Shown here piece by piece: positions 5,990-8,120 of a DNA stretch of 8,120 bases. A model generated the notes under the pieces. The model saw only the letters and a list, made by a program, of their open reading frames with translations, did no database searches and was not told the origin of the DNA. Source of the stretch: an uncultured Rhodospirillaceae bacterium (lineage in GTDB: Bacteria; Pseudomonadota; Alphaproteobacteria; RF32; CAG-239); contig OMQZ01000078.1 in NCBI GenBank assembly GCA_900313355.1, positions 1 to 8,120 on the forward strand, given 5' to 3'. Position 1 is the first letter of the stretch, and each line of letters opens with the position of its first letter. Both the position numbers and the translations under genes were made by a program.

Positions 5990-8120
5990 TTACGCAATAT
6001 TTAAATATTTTGTAACAAATTTATCCTCTCCATACTCTTTAATCAAACTTTCAACAAGCAAAACGTTCTGCCTGCCCGAATTATAAAGTTTCAAATACGG
6101 CCCTAACGCGCCTAAATTAACATCTAAAATCACGGATTCGCCTGTTGCCGGACGCGACAACAAAATTGCATACGGAAAATCACGATATGAACGACCGAAC
6201 ACAAAATCAAGCTCGCTTTGTGTTAAGTTCCATGTTGCATAGTCTTCCGGCATAGCTTGCGGGTTCCTGAAGAACAAAATCGTCTGACATTGTCCTCTGA
6301 TAACCTCGCCCACACCGAGCTTATCAATAATATTCGGTTGTTGGAACGCACAAAGATATGCTTGGCGCTTTTTACGACCTTCTTGCAAACCGATCATAAA
6401 ATAGTCTCTAAACATCGGGTGCTTTAACATCGGCGCCGTTTCATCAATCATAATCAGTGAGGGCACACCTGTTTCGCCCGTTTCGCTTTGGATTCTGTGC
6501 ATAATATAGCTGATAACCGCCGGCGCTAAAGTTTCGTCTTCAAAAATATGCGTAAAATCGAACGCCATAAATCTTTTTGATTTCAAATCCAAGCTATCCG
6601 TATCCGCATTAAAAATATTGCCGTATTGATCAGGATTTACCCAACGATAAATTTCCCTTCTCATGTTGCCGGTCGGTGAAAAACAGCTCTTATAGAGGTT
6701 TTTCATAATACGTTCTTCCGGCCTCAAATAATCAAAGGCGGTTGTAACCGCGCGTGCGATTTCTCTTTCGGATAAGGCATCTTCGGTCAGCGTAATAGCC
6801 TTCATCCAGCGTCTTAAAAAGGCTCTGTTGTTTGGTGTATCTGCCGCATCAAACGGGTTTAACGAAACATTTTTATTATCACCGTCAAAACCCACATACG
6901 CACCGCCGATAGCGCGTGTGAAAATCTCCGCACCTCTGTGGCGGTCAAAGAAGAACACTCTCAAATCCGCATGCCTCATAGCCTGACCGGCTAAAAACGT
7001 CAGCAAAGTTGTTTTACCTTGACCGGTCGGACCGATAATACAACAGTGTGCCACAGCGCCTTCCTCAGGCGAAACGTGAAATTGGAATTGATATGCCGAT
7101 CCAGACATGGTCCGAAACGTCGTAATAGCCCCCGGTCCCCAGTCCGAACGTGAAAAACCTTCTGCCGGTTTATCAAATGAAATCGCAAGCGCCACAATCC
7201 TCGACAAATATCGATAAGTCCTCGGATATGTATCATAAGTCGGAAATTGGCTGAAAAATGAAGCTTGCGTAATCCAACCTTCTCGAACCGGCGTAACCGA
7301 AAACGCACGACAAATACGCTGAACTTCGCTTTCGCCGAAATTAAGTTCTTTTTGGTCAGCACCTTTGATAATAATCGTTAAAGCATATTCCGTTAAAGCC
7401 TGATAATCCGCATCGCTGTCTTCAATCGCAGCCAATGCCGCACCATATTGCTCAACAACACCGCCTGAAAAATTCGTCATCGCGGCCATTCTCTGTTGCT
7501 GCAACAGCATCAATCTTGCCTGCGGTCTGAAAATCGGTCTGACATTATGCAACAACACAAGTTCGCAGTCGATAGATAAAAGCGAAACAATCATACTTTC
7601 ATCCATATAATCGCCCGTTGTCCTGATGCCCATAACGATTTCATATAAATCTTTATCGCCCGAAAAGAAGTGAATAATACCTTTTTCTCTTGTGAAATGA
7701 ATATGATCTGCCGAAAGCATTTCATTGAGTTCAGCCCCTTGTGCTGTCCTGACCTTCGGCTCAGGCTTCGAAACGGGGCTGCAAAGTCTTGAAAACACAA
7801 AAAACGGACTGTCTTTAGCGGGGCTTTCCGGATTTTCATACATCTGAAAAACACCATATTCCCCAAGCGTTGCAATAATCGTCTGACATGCATAATTCAA
7901 ATCTTTTAATGCGTCTTTTCTGTCCGCCACGCTCACAATCATATAGTGCGTATTGGTATAGATTCGATCCATGCTGTCCGACCAAACCTTTGAAACCCTC
8001 TCCAAAATTTCGTTATTAAAATTTCCGACGTCAGCTTCTTTTTGCGTTCTTTCTCTTAACGTAATCACACGACACACAACCGAAAGTTCGGATAAACTGT
8101 CGATGGTAGACTTTCTCGCC
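5990..8120 (-). CDS. virB4: VirB4/TrbE-family type IV secretion ATPase (5' end outside window)
   Basis: This is the T4SS ATPase that energises pilus biogenesis and substrate transfer from the cytoplasmic face of the inner membrane. The frame is open to the right edge; an in-frame GTG at 8077 is the first possible start seen, but 14 further codons upstream contain no stop and the residues around it look like family interior, so the true start lies outside. Numbering from that GTG (695 codons): residues 1-300 match the VirB4 N-terminal domain (an N-x-HY-x3-SV-x-DR stretch near 42-53). Walker A GPTGQGKTT is at 349-357, the FFFDRHRGAEIF block at 375-386, Walker B IMIDE at 542-546, FQQPNIIDKLG at 578-588 and FFRNPQA at 602-608. 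About 340 residues follow the Walker A lysine, close to Agrobacterium VirB4 as I recall it, so perhaps 70-80 N-terminal residues are missing. It ends with TAA, 76 bp before the next gene. Family assignment is firm; VirB4 versus TrbE subtype is not settled. Confidence 0.95.
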   Translation of the reverse strand, partial: ARKSTIDSLSELSVVCRVITLRERTQKEADVGNFNNEILERVSKVWSDSMDRIYTNTHYMIVSVADRKDALKDLNYACQTIIATLGEYGVFQMYENPESPAKDSPFFVFSRLCSPVSKPEPKVRTAQGAELNEMLSADHIHFTREKGIIHFFSGDKDLYEIVMGIRTTGDYMDESMIVSLLSIDCELVLLHNVRPIFRPQARLMLLQQQRMAAMTNFSGGVVEQYGAALAAIEDSDADYQALTEYALTIIIKGADQKELNFGESEVQRICRAFSVTPVREGWITQASFFSQFPTYDTYPRTYRYLSRIVALAISFDKPAEGFSRSDWGPGAITTFRTMSGSAYQFQFHVSPEEGAVAHCCIIGPTGQGKTTLLTFLAGQAMRHADLRVFFFDRHRGAEIFTRAIGGAYVGFDGDNKNVSLNPFDAADTPNNRAFLRRWMKAITLTEDALSEREIARAVTTAFDYLRPEERIMKNLYKSCFSPTGNMRREIYRWVNPDQYGNIFNADTDSLDLKSKRFMAFDFTHIFEDETLAPAVISYIMHRIQSETGETGVPSLIMIDETAPMLKHPMFRDYFMIGLQEGRKKRQAYLCAFQQPNIIDKLGVGEVIRGQCQTILFFRNPQAMPEDYATWNLTQSELDFVFGRSYRDFPYAILLSRPATGESVILDVNLGALGPYLKLYNSGRQNVLLVESLIKEYGEDKFVTKYLNIA

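Noticed and set aside
7000..7893. Minus-strand open frames at 7000-7362 and 7591-7893 in another frame of virB4
   Set aside because: They sit inside virB4, whose motifs are continuous in its own frame; the products are Arg-rich and unrecognisable.
8075..8077. GTG at 8077 as the start of virB4
   Set aside because: The frame is open upstream to the window edge, there is no ribosome binding site before the GTG, and a full-length VirB4 should have more N-terminal sequence.
1..8120. CRISPR arrays, tRNA or rRNA genes, insertion sequences, attachment sites
   Set aside because: No regularly spaced repeats, structured RNA genes, transposase motifs or flanking repeats were seen; nearly all of the window is coding on the minus strand.

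Overview
The window is one stretch of a Gram-negative bacterial type IV secretion system (T4SS) or conjugation locus, read entirely on the minus strand. The layout is bacterial: five tightly packed genes, two with perfect AGGAGG Shine-Dalgarno sites, overlapping or near-touching junctions, and Sec signal peptides on four successive products. The DNA is A+T-rich (roughly 40% G+C by eye). A low-GC proteobacterium, perhaps a host-associated alphaproteobacterium, would fit, but the taxonomy is inference; no rRNA or other marker gene is present.

Layout in transcription order, from the right edge to the left edge. (1) 8120-5990: a VirB4/TrbE-family T4SS ATPase whose 5' end lies beyond the right edge; Walker A, Walker B and the other VirB4 hallmarks are intact. 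(2) A 76-bp A+T-rich spacer with a small palindrome but no convincing promoter or terminator. (3) 5913-4615, 4615-3860 and 3867-2635: three consecutive signal-peptide-bearing, helix-rich proteins of 432, 251 and 410 aa, called A, B and C here. They sit where virB5/trbJ normally follows virB4, look VirB5/TrbJ-like in design, and share a weak C-terminal signature. (4) 2632-1: gene D, a fourth exported protein. Its frame stays open for 877 codons and runs off the left edge. It is a very large coiled-coil protein with a Cys-X2-Cys motif near the mature N-terminus and a central cysteine cluster.

Genes A to D form a run with junctions of -1, -8 and +2 nt, so they are very likely one transcript with coupled translation, probably continuing from virB4. 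In the canonical model, VirB4 powers pilus assembly and substrate transfer at the inner membrane, and VirB5 is a minor periplasmic or pilus-tip subunit. The unusual point is that a single virB5 position appears to hold three or four exported helical proteins of increasing size. This suggests an elaborated extracellular or periplasmic part of the machine; that is inference. No RNA gene, CRISPR array, insertion sequence or terminator was seen. Apart from the 76-bp spacer and a 2-nt gap the window is fully coding.
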